From Clitoria ternatea (Eukaryota > Streptophyta > Magnoliopsida > Fabales > Fabaceae), in assembly GCA_037962975.1 (NCBI GenBank), contig CM075669.1:105540501-105604500 (forward strand): DNA of 64,000 bases, read 5' to 3'. The notes beneath the pieces were generated by a model. That model ran no database searches. It was not told where the DNA came from and saw only the letters and a list, made by a program, of their open reading frames with translations. Position 1 is the stretch's first letter, and each line of letters begins with the position of its first letter. Below are positions 1-10,450 of the stretch, one piece after another. The translations under genes were made by a program, and so were the position numbers.

Positions 1-189
1 AGGTCTGCTCGACTTCCTCCCTCATTAAGCTCACTTCACTCCTTTCTAAACCTACTTTTTTTTCCTATATAAACCCACCTACTCACCCTCTTATCTCACA
101 CTACCTTCTTCTCCTTCAACTCTCTCAAAAGTTCTCAAGAACTCTCTCATTCTCCTCTCATTTTCTTTGCCTCTCTTCTCTCCTTTACC
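1..189 (+). promoter_or_regulatory. Promoter and leader of the gag-like ORF
   Basis: A TATA box (TATATAAA, 66-73) lies about 115 bp before the ATG at 190. The leader between them is C/T-rich and has no upstream ATG. The sequence does not match the promoter region of the LTR at 1801-3234, so it may be an internal promoter, or the end of a 5' LTR of a different subfamily cut off by the window edge. That it is a promoter is inferred from the TATA box and its spacing. Confidence 0.5.
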
Positions 190-1296
190 ATGTCTTCCTC
201 CCGCACCGTCAAAAGAGCAAGGTCCTCCATGGCCCAAGCTAACAACCCCCTAAACTTCTCTAGGTTCTTCTCTTCTCCTAGAGACCTCCAAAATTTTGTC
301 AAAAATTTTTCTGAGAAGGCCATAATCTCTCCCCACTTCATCAATGAGGAAATCTTCAACCACCCAAGCTTCACCTTCACCCAAATCCTCCACCACTATG
401 AGCTTTTGCCTTTTCTCACCCTTAAGGAAGAGTTGTACTATCCTGAGCTTATTCGAGTCTTCTATTGCAACCTAAGGTTGGTTAATGGGTTGCTTGAGTC
501 CAAGGTCAAGAATGTGACCATAAAACTCACAGATGCTCAATTGTCACATATTTCCCTTCTTCCACTAAATGATTTTGAGTTTGCTGGAGAAGAACCCGAG
601 GATGAATGGGCATTCAATCCCATTACCGCACGTCAATCGCTATGGAAAGCTAACCGCCCAAGGAGCAACCACAAATTGGTAGGTCACCTTACCATGAACA
701 ACCGTCTTCTTCACTTTTTCCTAGTGAAAATTTTATTTCCTCGCGATGGGAATTATACGTTGGTAGAAGAGGATGATGTTCTCCTAATGTGGGCAATTCA
801 CAACCACAAGGAGATTAACTGGGTTCAAATGCTCAAGCTTCACATGCGCCAAGCCAAAAACCAACAAAAGCTCCCCTATGCCATCTTGCTTACCAAACTT
901 TTCAAAGATGTAGGAGTTGATTTGGCTGGTGAGTTATCTGAGAAAGTGCCTCCCAAGGCCTGCATTGGCACTCATCACCTCACCAAAATAGGCATCGTTT
1001 TTCTAAACGGAGCATGGTATTCAAGGATGGAAGGCTATCATGCCAACATTCCCTTTGAAGCTCCTGTTGCTGATGAGCCAGTCCCTCCTCCTCTTGAACC
1101 ACAAGCTTCACCGGAAGCCCCCGCTAATCCATTCGTATCTCTCTACACTCACCTTGACCGCCGCTTCGACCACATTGAGAACTCTCTTCAAGAGTTTTCC
1201 ATGACCGAGCAGCAGCATTATGAGATGATGCAACAGCGCTGTGATGATCTGTCTAACCAAATTTCCGAGCTTAGATTTTTCAATCCGGATAACTAG
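190..1296 (+). CDS. Putative plant transposon protein (gag-like ORF of a non-autonomous retroelement)
   Basis: This is an uninterrupted 368-residue ORF starting at the first ATG after the TATA box. Residues about 45-285 look like the 'putative plant transposon protein' domain common in legume and other plant retroelements: an all-helical, Phe/Leu-rich region with segments such as FYCNLRLVNG, HKLVGHLTMNNRLLHFF and LPYAILLTKLFKDVGVDL. A short Pro-rich linker follows (residues about 297-315, PVPPPLEPQ), then a C-terminal Gln-rich, probably coiled-coil tail (residues about 320-365). No zinc knuckle, protease or reverse transcriptase is fused to it, and the downstream 500 bp are non-coding until the polypurine tract. 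By position it is probably the structural (gag-like) protein of an element that depends on others for pol. The domain name is from memory of the family; the biochemical role is not established. Its intactness contrasts with every other ORF in the window. Confidence 0.7.
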   Translation: MSSSRTVKRARSSMAQANNPLNFSRFFSSPRDLQNFVKNFSEKAIISPHFINEEIFNHPSFTFTQILHHYELLPFLTLKEELYYPELIRVFYCNLRLVNGLLESKVKNVTIKLTDAQLSHISLLPLNDFEFAGEEPEDEWAFNPITARQSLWKANRPRSNHKLVGHLTMNNRLLHFFLVKILFPRDGNYTLVEEDDVLLMWAIHNHKEINWVQMLKLHMRQAKNQQKLPYAILLTKLFKDVGVDLAGELSEKVPPKACIGTHHLTKIGIVFLNGAWYSRMEGYHANIPFEAPVADEPVPPPLEPQASPEAPANPFVSLYTHLDRRFDHIENSLQEFSMTEQQHYEMMQQRCDDLSNQISELRFFNPDN

Positions 1297-1800
1297 ATCC
1301 ATTTTTCATGTTTGATTAATGTGCTTTCTGCTTTTATTTAATTCTGCATAAGTTTTAATATTTCCTTTGATGTACTTCCCTTCGTTTGAATTGAATAAAA
1401 ATTTGTCTTTCATTATATGCCTTATTTGCTTTATTATTTTTGATAATTCCAAAGGGGGAGAAGAAATATTTGTTCATATAATTGTTCATCTGTTTTGACT
1501 GCTAAAAATAGTTATGCTAAATGATTAATTATCTCTAAGCGGTTAAATTTTTTTTAAGTGGTTAATAGATTCCTAAAGATAAGGGGAGATTTATTTGCTT
1601 AAGAGATAAAAGAGATAATGTTTAAATGCAAAATATGATAACATTTTAGAGATAATATGCACATTCTGAAAATCTAGTTAAGAGATAAGAGATCATGCAG
1701 AATTTAAATGTTTTTGCAGAGATAAAATTAGAGATAATCTTGTTTAAACTAACAACCCTCAAGAGATGAACATGGTTGTCATCATCAAAAAGGGGGAGAA
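1297..1800 (+). other. Non-coding internal spacer ending in a polypurine tract
   Basis: This is AT-rich DNA between the gag-like stop codon and the LTR. It repeats the word AGAGATAA many times (about 1610-1735). It contains AAAGGGGGAG at about 1451 and the presumed polypurine tract CAAAAAGGGGGAGA, which ends immediately before the LTR at 1801. No ORF of interest was seen. Confidence 0.6.
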
Positions 1801-3234
1801 TGTGTTTGAATATGACTACAGGTTCAAGGATTTTGATAATGACAAAGGACTCTTGAAGAAATTCTTGCAAAAACAAAGACTTAGAATCAGACCCAGAAAA
1901 ACTATGTAGCTAATCGATTAGGGAGTATAAGCTAATCAATTAGATAGCTTCTGTTTCACATACAATCGATTACAAGACAACAGGAAATCGATTACAGAGC
2001 TTCTGACTTGCACCTAATCGATTACACTAATATGCTAATCGATTACCAATATCAAAAATTGAATTAAATACATTAGGAATACATGCTAATCGATTACAGG
2101 ACTTCAGCCAATTGATTACCAAGCTACTGGAACGACAATAATCGATTACACATGTGTGCTAATCGATTACCAAGATCAAGAAATGAATTAAATGCATCAG
2201 GGGTTATAGCTAATCCATTACAGGCGAAGATCTAATCGATTACAAGCATTCTGACTTGAAACTAATCGATTACACAGAAAGGGCTAATCGATTACAGCAT
2301 AAACTAGACTGAAAAATTCGAAGTGTAATCGATTACAGCTCAATGAGTAATCAATTACGATAGTGGGAAAATACTTTTTAGTGGGAAACCAGCTCACATT
2401 TCCATCACTTCTCAGATGCCCACTAACTTGCAACGGCTAGGGACTTCACCAAGCTCTGAAATGGCTCTATAAATGCAAGAGGAACTCAAGCACAACATAA
2501 CAACAACAAGAGGCAATCAATCCTTCATTCCTTTCTTGTGCTTAGTGTGTTATCACTCTTGTATATTCTAAGATTTCATTTGTATATCCTCTCTTGTTGA
2601 GAGTTAGAATTTGTGTGAACTATCATTTGCTTATCCACTATATTTAGAGAGTTACTTGCTTGTAAACACTACACCAAACACAAAGGTTTTCACTCTAGGT
2701 TGAGTGGTCACAAAGGTTGGGGTTCAACCTTTGGGTATTGAGAGTTTGAGAGATTGGGTGGGTTACCCTTGTGCTAGTGAGGATTGAGTTCTTGAGTGTG
2801 GGACACTAGGAAGCTGCAATTGCTCATAGCTTGTAATCTCTAAACTTCAATAGTGGAAATCCTTCAAGTGGGTTGCTTGAAGGCGAGACGTACACCGGGG
2901 TTGGTGGAACTCGTTAAATTGGTTTGCAAGCTCTTCTCCCTTACTCTTTTACATTTATATACTGCACTTAATTGATTTGTGCTGATTGATTGTGGTTTGG
3001 ATACTTAAGCTTGCTTGAATTAGTTAACTTTGAACATTGCATACCAAGTGTTTGATAAATTGTCTCAACTATATCTACCTCTTGTTTTGCATTGTCTTTT
3101 GCATTATACTTGACTTCACTTGCATAATTTCTAAACTTGTGATAAAAGAACTAAGTTCAAAGGCATTCCAAGTAAAGTTTTAAAAACTCAATTCACCCCC
3201 CCTCTTGAGTATTGAGGCCATTTGAATAACAACA
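1801..3234 (+). mobile_element. LTR (3' LTR of the element carrying the ORF at 190)
   Basis: The LTR begins TGTGTTTGAA directly after the polypurine tract and ends near AATAACAACA, giving TG...CA ends and about 1434 bp. A TATA box (CTATAAAT, about 2467-2474) precedes the presumed transcript start. The block near 3190-3215 (poly-C then CTCTTGAG) is typical of the 3' end of plant LTRs. The U3 part contains the palindrome array described separately. The 5' partner lies outside the window, so the right boundary rests only on the terminal motif. Confidence 0.65.
1912..2360. repeat. TAATCGATTA palindrome array
   Basis: About 16 copies of TAATCGATTAC or one-base variants occur in 450 bp at intervals of about 20-50 bp, with unrelated sequence between them. 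Most copies preserve the 8-bp palindrome AATCGATT. Decayed copies are mainly C-to-T or G-to-A changes at the central CG (for example TAATCAATTA). The array lies in U3, upstream of the TATA box at 2467. Confidence 0.9.
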
Positions 3235-3436
3235 TATTGTATCTAGCAATCATAATACTCACGTACTTTTTCATCATCAACTACCTTATTTAATTATCAA
3301 TCATACACCCAAAAACTATGACACAACAGGTAGCTACACCATGCATTCTCTTATAGTACTTACGACCAATACAACAAACATATCACCATGAATCTAAACA
3401 TTCTCAAATTTCAAGAACAACACCCTTCATGGTTAA
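3235..3436. other. Short spacer between two elements
   Basis: About 200 bp of AT-rich sequence lies between the end of the LTR at 3234 and the start of element H. I see no ORF or known repeat here. It is either host DNA or a remnant of the first element's target. Confidence 0.4.
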
Positions 3437-4786
3437 TGTTAGAACCAAGTATGAATTCAAGACTAAGAAGTCTGCACCCCTAAGATTTGTTAATAATATC
3501 CATCAAGACTCTTAGTTAAAATGAAGTCTGTACATATGTTTTATTTAACTGTTCTGATTAATGTGACAGGAAAATCCGTAATGTTATAGTCGCAAGAAAC
3601 AAGGGGAGTCTATGTCACTCCTGAAGAGAAAAGTCTGCACTCATTAAAGGCTTCAAAGAATCAAGTCTGATTCAAGTTACAGACCCTAGGAAAACTACTC
3701 CTTTCCCTTTTAAAAGCATCTGAAAAGAATTTTTCCTTTCTGAATAAGGAACTTCAAGGACTTTCGTATCTCATTTTTGTGCCTATCATAAAAATGGTAA
3801 CAAATGGAAAAGTTGAAGGATTTCTCACACAAACCAAGAAAATTACCTCGCATATCCCAAAATGTTAGCAAAAGCTGAACCTGTACAAGTCAAAAAGCCT
3901 AAAGGTCAACAACTATAAAGATTTACCCGATTGCTTAAAATGGATAAGCAAAAAGACATATTTTGATAAAGACTATCGAGGCAATCCATTTTTGATGTAT
4001 ATCTTTGAAGCATGACAGACTCAGGCCTATGTAGTCGCTGCTTATTCTGTCCTTGAGAAGATCAATAGATTGATTCCAACATGGTTGACTCAACGACTAT
4101 CTCAAGGAAGTCTATAAATACAAGAAGAGTTCAAAATACTTGGTTGGCTGTTGTCATTTAAAAAAAAGGGTTTTGAACATTTTCTGATCTCTTACAAGAA
4201 CAAAAGTCTGAAAGACTTTCTTTGTGAAAATTTCTAAGTTCTTGTATCTTGCATAAGTCTTTTTTGTAGTTCTGCTTCTAACAAACCTTGACTTATCGCA
4301 GTCTGTAACTCAACGTACCGGTCTTCATATCTCATATCTTTGTATACCAAGGTATTAGTTGTAACACAAAAACTCTTTATCACTCATCTCTGTATTTTGT
4401 GTCCGGTGTTGTTCACTAGCTCGTACTATAAGTAGGAAACACTTTGTGGCCTGAAAAGACTTTTGAAAGAATACTTGGGTGTTTGAAGCCAGGAGTGGCT
4501 TGTTGATGCAATACTTGGGTTTAAGTCAAAAGTTGTTGGAGTCAAGAATACTTGTAGCAGTGGTCTGATGCTGTTGTTGTAAAATATGTTTTTGCTATAA
4601 TCTTTTAAGTCTGAAGGTACTGGACGTAGCTTCTGCTTTGGAAGTGAAGCAATATAAATCTACTGTGTGTTTTTCTCTATACGTTCAAGGTCTGTTCACA
4701 TTTTATTAACAGTTCAGAGTACGTAAAAATGAGTAAAAGCGAGTTAAGACTTATTCAATCCCCCTTCTAAGTCTAACTCTGAACCA
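3437..4786 (+). repeat. 5' LTR of element H
   Basis: It starts TGTTAGAACC and ends about CTCTGAACCA. A TATA box (CTATAAATAC) lies at about 4112-4121. The last 350 bp (AGGAGTGGCTTGTTGA, ATACTTGGGTTTAAG, ACTGGACGTAGCTTCT) align by eye with the 3' LTR at 9068-9230, while the first part is much more diverged, with several indels. Confidence 0.7.
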
Positions 4787-4949
4787 TCAATCAAGACTTC
4801 AACACAATAGAAAAACCCACACATAGTCCAAAAATGGTACACGGTCATCATTTACGACTAACACATAAATTCAATTGATTCTTTAAAATCCCGAAAATTA
4901 AAAGAAGTTTCCTTACTTATAAAAATGCTACAATTTTGCAAAATGTGAC

Positions 4950-5782
4950 ATGTATATCATTTGTCCCTCTAAACATCAAATTTTTAGTATAACACTTTTA
5001 TTAAAATTCTTGACCCATTTTTTCTTAGACAGAGAACCATACTCTCCTTCCTTGGTCTTGGAATTCTTGAAGACTATTCATGTTGATAAGAAGAGGTTTA
5101 TCATCTTTGGCTCTCTCAAAGGTAGAAAGATTGAGATTTCTAAAGACATGATATCTACTACAAGTGGCTATGCTCTTGGAGGAACAATTTTCATGGAGGA
5201 CTTCGAAAGTGTGGAGGTCTCTTCACTGGACGTCAACCAGTTGCTGTATGGAAGGATGCACCCTTCCAAGCTTATATCTGGAAACCTTCTTCCTAAGGTT
5301 AAAATGCTTTACCTTTTGATGAAATAGGTTTTCTGCCCTAGGAAAGTGCCAAGGATACAATCTCAAAGCTAGACTATTTTTGCATGTACCCCATGCTTAT
5401 GAAGGAGAAGGTCAACCTAGCCAACATTATTCTGACTTATTTAATTTCTTTCATGGAGAAGAAGCAGAAGAAGATATCGTATCTTGCTGTTTTGACCAAG
5501 ATTTTTGCTTTAGAGAATATTCCTATGAAGTTTGTAATAGACATGACTCACAGCTCTCCTCTGATTAGTAAGCTTCCAACCTTCTTATCTCGATTGGACC
5601 AATCTAATAAAGAGTTTGATGCTTCTCCTGCTAAGAAGCAACCTACTTCTCAAATGGAATTTAAGTCAAAGAGGAAAGTTGGTGAAAGGCCAAGGTATAA
5701 GGTGCCTGTAGTTAAGAATGCTAGGATTGCCAGGACTGCTGGTGTTGAACATGAAGAATCTGCTTCACCTATCAAGGACTAA
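4950..5782 (+). pseudogene. Broken gag-like gene of element H
   Basis: Two ORFs (4950-5327 and 5384-5782) in different frames together resemble the helical 'putative plant transposon protein' type. Examples are SLVLEFLKTIHVDKKRFIIF in the first and the LANIILTYLISFMEKKQKKI stretch in the second, the latter comparable in position to the HMRQAKNQQKLPYAILLTK part of the ORF at 190-1296. They are split by a stop and a frame change around 5327-5384. The C-terminal continuation (about 5790-6310) is Lys/Gln/Pro-rich with more stops, including a charged EQQEKALKEKLK coiled-coil-like end. Family assignment is tentative, and the gene is certainly not functional as it stands. Confidence 0.45.
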
Positions 5783-5898
5783 CCTCAGAATGTTGCTCCT
5801 CCTCTCTCTCCTTTTAGGGCTGCTTATATTGAACGTGAAGAATCTGGTTCACTTATCAGGGACCAGCCTCAGAATGTTGCTCCTCTTCTCTCTCCCTT
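5738..5898 (+). repeat. 81-bp in-frame tandem duplication in the gag-like gene
   Basis: Two adjacent units (about 5738-5818 and 5819-5898) share GAAGAATCTG, CAGAATGTTGCTCCTC and TCTCTCTCC in the same order. The unit is 27 codons, so it kept the reading frame when it arose. The copies now differ at roughly a dozen positions, including a stop codon in the first and not in the second. Confidence 0.75.
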
Positions 5899-6746
5899 GC
5901 TAAAACAAGCTACTAAGAGGACTGTCCCTGAAGAGTCTGATGACTCTGAAGATTAGAAGCGCATTGGTCTACTAAAGAGAATACAAGCTTCATCACCTCC
6001 TTCTCCTTCTCTATCTCCTAAAAAGAAGAAATCTGTTCCTGTCTCTTCCCAACAACAGAAGCAGAAGTTTATGCTTGCTTCATCTTAGTAACAAAAGAAG
6101 AAATCTATTCACACCCCTGCTTATGATAAGGTTCGTGAGTTTATGAAGAACCATGCAAAGCTCTATTCAGATATTGATATCAGCAGTTGGTTTGGTGAAT
6201 AATGGTTTCAAAGGTTTACTAAGTTGCACACTTAGCAGTGTGCCCAGGAAAAGAAACGTGAACTAGAGCAGCAAGAAAAAGCTCTGAAGGAAAAACTAAA
6301 GTAAGTGTCAGGGTCTAACACCTCATCAAGTTTTGTACCTCCTTCCCCTCCTGTTGTTGTTCAACCACCCCATCCCTCTTACCATCTCACCCATCCTAAC
6401 CATCAGACTCATTTTTTGTCCTTCTTTATGCTTGTTTCATACCCAACCTTAGGATTTCCATAAAAAATAAACAACATCATTCCCCCCACCCTTCTTAAAC
6501 CTCATTTTGATCACCTCATCATTACCAGACCTGTTAACAACCTAGATGAATCAGGATACCATCACCCCTCAAACCAAGCTATAATCAATGCCCCTGGTTT
6601 TGACTCTAAGAAAGTCAAAATCTTTTCCACCCCTCACTTCCCACATCCCATGCTCATAGAAGATATCCTGCCAAACCCTTCTCTCACCACTTAATCTGAC
6701 CTAGCAATGATACATGCTTTGATAAGAGAAAGAAAGATAATTCTAA

Positions 6747-7091
6747 GTGCTCAGGAGCAAGGACCTCTTTGCTATTTGGTCATACCTATTGAATCTCCTT
6801 AGAAAGAAGATTCTCTATGCACCAGACAGGCTCACCCCATCTCTCAAGATTATGGATAAAGGGGTGAACAAGTTGGAGATGCGACCCAAGAATTATTACT
6901 ACCAACCCGTATTATATGAACCTTATCCCAAGAAACTTTCCATTCCTTCTCTGAGAAGCTTCTTCATAACCCCTGAGTATAATGAAGACCATGCTCGAGC
7001 TTTCTGGAATCATCAACTGTGGATAATCAACTCTAAAGGCCAGTTCTTCAACACCTATGATGACAACCTTTACTTCCTTTATGGCTTTTGA
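6747..7091 (+). pseudogene. Second ORF fragment of element H, function unknown
   Basis: This 114-residue ORF lies in the 3' part of element H. It is rich in aromatic residues (NYYYQPVLYEPYPKKL, SFFITPEYNEDHARAFWNHQ) and has no recognisable motif or membrane segment. The sequence before it (6310-6740) is Pro/His-rich coding-like DNA with stops, so this is probably the C-terminal remnant of a longer protein. I do not recognise the family. Confidence 0.35.
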
Positions 7092-7818
7092 GAGCGTCGT
7101 GGTAGAGTTTTCAGAGACCATATTCTTTTTGAAGGAATGAATCTCCCTTTAATCCCTATCTAAATCAGTTTACCTTTAATGATTGTTGCGAATATTCCAG
7201 GCTTTCTGTGTAAACCACTTGGTTATCTTATCATTGTGTCTCTCTATGCTTCAACTATCATCTCCTCATCCTCCAGATTTCTCTATGACGCCCCCTCTCT
7301 TGTTGGTATCAAAAGAGAGAGAATAGTCTTAGTCTTAGATTTTTTGGGTTGGAGTCTGTGATTAGTATCTTTTGATTAGTGTCTTTTGTTTAGTATTTCT
7401 TTTAAGTTATTTTACTTTGAGTAATTTATAAATAACAAAACTTTCACTTATTATTAATGAGAAGAATTTGTTTCTTATATTTGTTTTATGCATACTATTT
7501 TGCTCTAATTGATAGAATGATGTGCCTTAATTCTTAAAATGCTATAAGAGATATGCTCTAATTGATAAAATATGTTATGTTCTGATATCTATTTCATAAA
7601 GCTATTCATTATTTCTTTGATCAGACCTGCTCATTAAACTTTATGCCCTGATTCTTTCTATGTATAAATATGCTCTGATCTCAAGCTCTGATAATGCTTT
7701 AATCTTGTTATATCATGATAAGTCTGATGAATTTTTGGCTCCCCTCTATCATATTTTGCTTATCACAGACTCTATTTAATGAAAAACTTAAAGTTTGCTA
7801 TTGACAAATGATGGAGAT

Positions 7819-9385
7819 TGTTAGAACCAAGTCTATTTTATAAAGACTCTGATGTTGGTGGTTCTTATCCCAAGATTTCTTAATAACACATATTAAGGTA
7901 TTTGATTAAATAAAGTCTACTTATGTGTTATCTGACCTCTTTAATTAAGTGTTTTAAGTCAAAAAGTCTGTAAGGCATAAGCTGTAGATGAAAGGGGGAG
8001 CTTATCATAAAAAGTCTGACGCTGGTACACAAATCTGTATGAGACTAAAGAAAAATTCAAAGAGAAGTTTGATTGCAGTTGCACTATCAAGGTCTGATCT
8101 ACCAAGTTTTGTTTTATAGAGAACACGTTTTGAGTTCAGAGTCAAGACTTCCAAATATATAAAGACGTTATTCTTGTCTTTATATCAAATCCTATCAAAT
8201 TCCTCATTGAAGAAAGGTTTAAAGCTTATCCTTTTTCTCTAAAGAGTGCTCGTATCATTAAAGAAGATAAGAAGGCAAGCATTTGCTCAAAATCCAAAGC
8301 ATTCAACAAAAAGATCAATATTTATTTTAATGATGCTCTAAACTATGTGTATATAAAAAAGAATTGCACTTATCATCAAAAGAGGAAAGGAGACAAAACG
8401 ATGCAAAAGCCAAAGCCTTTTATGGGATGAAATTAAGAGGCAGTTCTACGCATTTTAGAATTTTAGTACGTGTGTTAGAAAGCTTTCAGAAGGTTACCTC
8501 TTTTTGCTCTGCATAATTTTATGTTGAAGATGAAAGCCTATAGAAGGACATTTGTCATGAGTTTCTCAAAGAACACCTTTTCAGTATAAAGCTTTGATGA
8601 TCCTTCACACAAGACCTTTGTTCTCTCTTCACTCTTTAAGGTCAAGTACTTTTAATAGCTAAATCTCTCTCAATGAATCCACAACGACTTTCTCTTCACC
8701 AGATTATCAAATGATTACTTTGAGTGATCTATAAATATAAAGAGATTCAAATATTTGAAGAAGAACTTTTGAGACTTTCAAAGAAATCATTTTGCAATCA
8801 GCTATCAAAGCTCAATTCTTCATTCTTAGTTTTTATTTTAAGTAAAGACCTTCTTTGTAGTTCTACGTCCAGCAGGCCTTGGTCTTTTGCTTTCTCACTT
8901 AGTGTATCTGTTCATATCATTGTATCTTTTCATACACTAAGTTCTCAGAAACACCAAACACAATCTTTCATTCAAAGCAATATTTGTGTAAAAGTTTTGT
9001 GTTGCCAACCTTTAAGTTTCTATTGGGAAATAGTTTATAGCCTAAAGAGGCTTTTGAAAGAATACTTAGGATTGACCTAGGAGTGGCTTGTTGAAATAAT
9101 ACTTGGGTTTAAGCCAGAAGTGGTTGAAGTCAGGAATACTTACGAAATAGTCTAATGCTGAAATTATAAAAAGAGTTTTTTAAATAGTGGAAATCCTTCA
9201 AGTTTGAAGGGACTGGACGTAGCTTCTATGTTGGAAGTGAACCAATATAAATTCTCTATGTTTATTTTTCCATGCTCTTAACAGTCTGGTGCAAAAGTCT
9301 AATTGTCTGAGCTTGTAAAGTTTTTAAAATTCCATACAAGAGTTTGAGATTGATTCAACCGCCTTCTATATTTGACTCTAAACCA
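7819..9385 (+). repeat. 3' LTR of element H
   Basis: It starts TGTTAGAACCAAGT after a purine-rich stretch and ends near CTCTAAACCA. The final 320 bp are clearly homologous to the 5' LTR; the proximal part is rearranged. A TATA-like TATATAAA lies at about 8350. LTR divergence this large indicates the oldest insertion in the window. Confidence 0.7.
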
Positions 9386-9482
9386 TTAAAATAATTTTGA
9401 AAAAAATAAATAACCTACAATAGTTAACCCAAAAATCGAACGGTGAACGGAAAAAGAAGAACTTATGTCATCATCACGAAGA

Positions 9483-9602
9483 AGGCGTGTGTCGTCATCT
9501 TCATAGGGGAGAAGGTGTGCATCATCGATGTCGTAAAGGAGAAGGCGCGCGTCATCGACATTGCGGAGGAGAAGGCATGTGTGGTGCGTCATGGAGGAAA
9601 AG
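9483..9602. repeat. 30-bp imperfect tandem repeat
   Basis: Four consecutive units start at 9483, 9513, 9543 and 9573 (30, 30, 30 and about 28 bp). Each begins AGG(C/T)(G/A)(T/C)G and ends GGAGA or GGAAA, with a CGTCATC-like centre. The decayed words GTCATGGAGGAAAAGGCC and GGGAGGGGAAGGTC recur further right to about 9835 with larger spacing, so the array once extended further. Confidence 0.75.
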
Positions 9603-10031
9603 GCCTCTGTGTGTGTCACGATCATGGAATGGGAGGGGAAGGTCAACACTCAGCAATATGTGTCATATGGAAGGTGTGGTGCGTCATGGAGGAAAAGGCC
9701 TTTATATACATGTACGTTATGGTTGTGGAGAGGAGGGGAAGGTCAGCAGCATGCGTCTTATGGAGGGTATGGTGCTCGTGGAGAAAAATACCTCCGTGTG
9801 TATTTATTGCAGTCGTGGAAGAGAGGGGAAGGTCAAAAACATGCATCATGTGAAGGCTAAAGCAGAGGGGAAGTGAAGCCGTTAACTGAATATCAGAATG
9901 AGAAGTGGAAGTGTGGAACTGGAATGTGGAAAGGGAAAAAAATTAGGTTTGGCTTGTAACCTGAGTCACTTGACCCTGTGTTTATGTCGTAATGATGAAT
10001 ACTAACATTTTTTTATTTTTTTATTCACCAA

Positions 10032-10185
10032 CCCACGGGCCAACCCGACTCATTACGAGTTTGGCCCATTGTGAGCCGGGTTCAATGGGTCGAGAAGGAA
10101 AAAGCTTCGCTTAAAAAATGAGCAATTTTTTCAACTCGGCTCACCCAAAACCCACCTCGAGCTGGGTTGGCCCACAAGTTACAAC
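10032..10185. repeat. Inverted GGGCCAACCC / GGGTTGGCCC pair
   Basis: ACCCACGGGCCAACCCG at about 10031 is mirrored by GGGTTGGCCCAC at about 10164, with further GGCCCATT and AACTCGGCTCACCC words between. Sequences of this kind are common inside plant DNA transposons, but I cannot assign a superfamily, and no target duplication was found. Confidence 0.35.
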
Positions 10186-10450
10186 CGTTTTGATGCCTCT
10201 ACTTAAGAGGCAACAATCCTATACCACTTAAACCAATCACCTATTAGTATGAATATGAAAATTTTGTTTATTAATGGGCTATGAATATTTGTCTACTCTT
10301 TTTTATAGGTTAGAGTGCAACATTGTTTCTCTAATTAAATAATGGCACTTTGAGATATGATTACTTGTAATTTTTGTTTATATGAGTTAGTCTAAGGTAT
10401 TGTCTGCCACCTCATATCTGTCTCATCAAAGGTTGCAAAGGGTTAGGGTG

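Larger units (their letters stand above)
3437..9385 (+). mobile_element. Element H: old non-autonomous LTR retrotransposon
   Basis: The element is bounded by two related, clearly diverged LTRs, both starting TGTTAGAACCAAGT and both ending near CTCT(A/G)AACCA. A purine-rich stretch (ATGATGGAGAT, 7808-7818) precedes the 3' LTR. The internal 3 kb carries a broken gag-like gene in + orientation and no sign of reverse transcriptase, RNase H or integrase. I could not find an exact target duplication (GTTAA on the left, TTAAA on the right), and no clear tRNA primer site follows the 5' LTR. The exact ends are therefore uncertain to a few bases. Confidence 0.7.
9386..10450. other. Unclassified DNA left of element E
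   Basis: This stretch holds the 30-bp tandem repeat at 9483, an inverted GGGCCAACCC pair near 10037 and 10164, and AT-rich sequence. Several overlapping ORFs at 9386-9876 are a by-product of the tandem repeat, which has few stops on either strand. I see no supportable gene. The right end (GGGTG, 10446-10450) is the target duplication of element E. Confidence 0.5.

Noticed and set aside
1912..2360. CRISPR-like pattern of short palindromic repeats with unique spacers
   Set aside because: Repeats are only 10-12 bp, spacing is irregular (20-50 bp), copies are degenerate, there are no cas genes, and the array sits in the U3 of a plant LTR.
3437..4786. Solo LTR rather than the 5' LTR of element H
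   Set aside because: A related LTR in the same orientation at 7819 and gag-like sequence between them favour a complete old element, although no exact target duplication was found and the solo alternative is not fully excluded.
9386..9876. Overlapping ORFs of 70-136 codons on both strands
   Set aside because: They follow from the 30-bp repeat unit (a multiple of three). Amino-acid content is repetitive and several frames are open at once.
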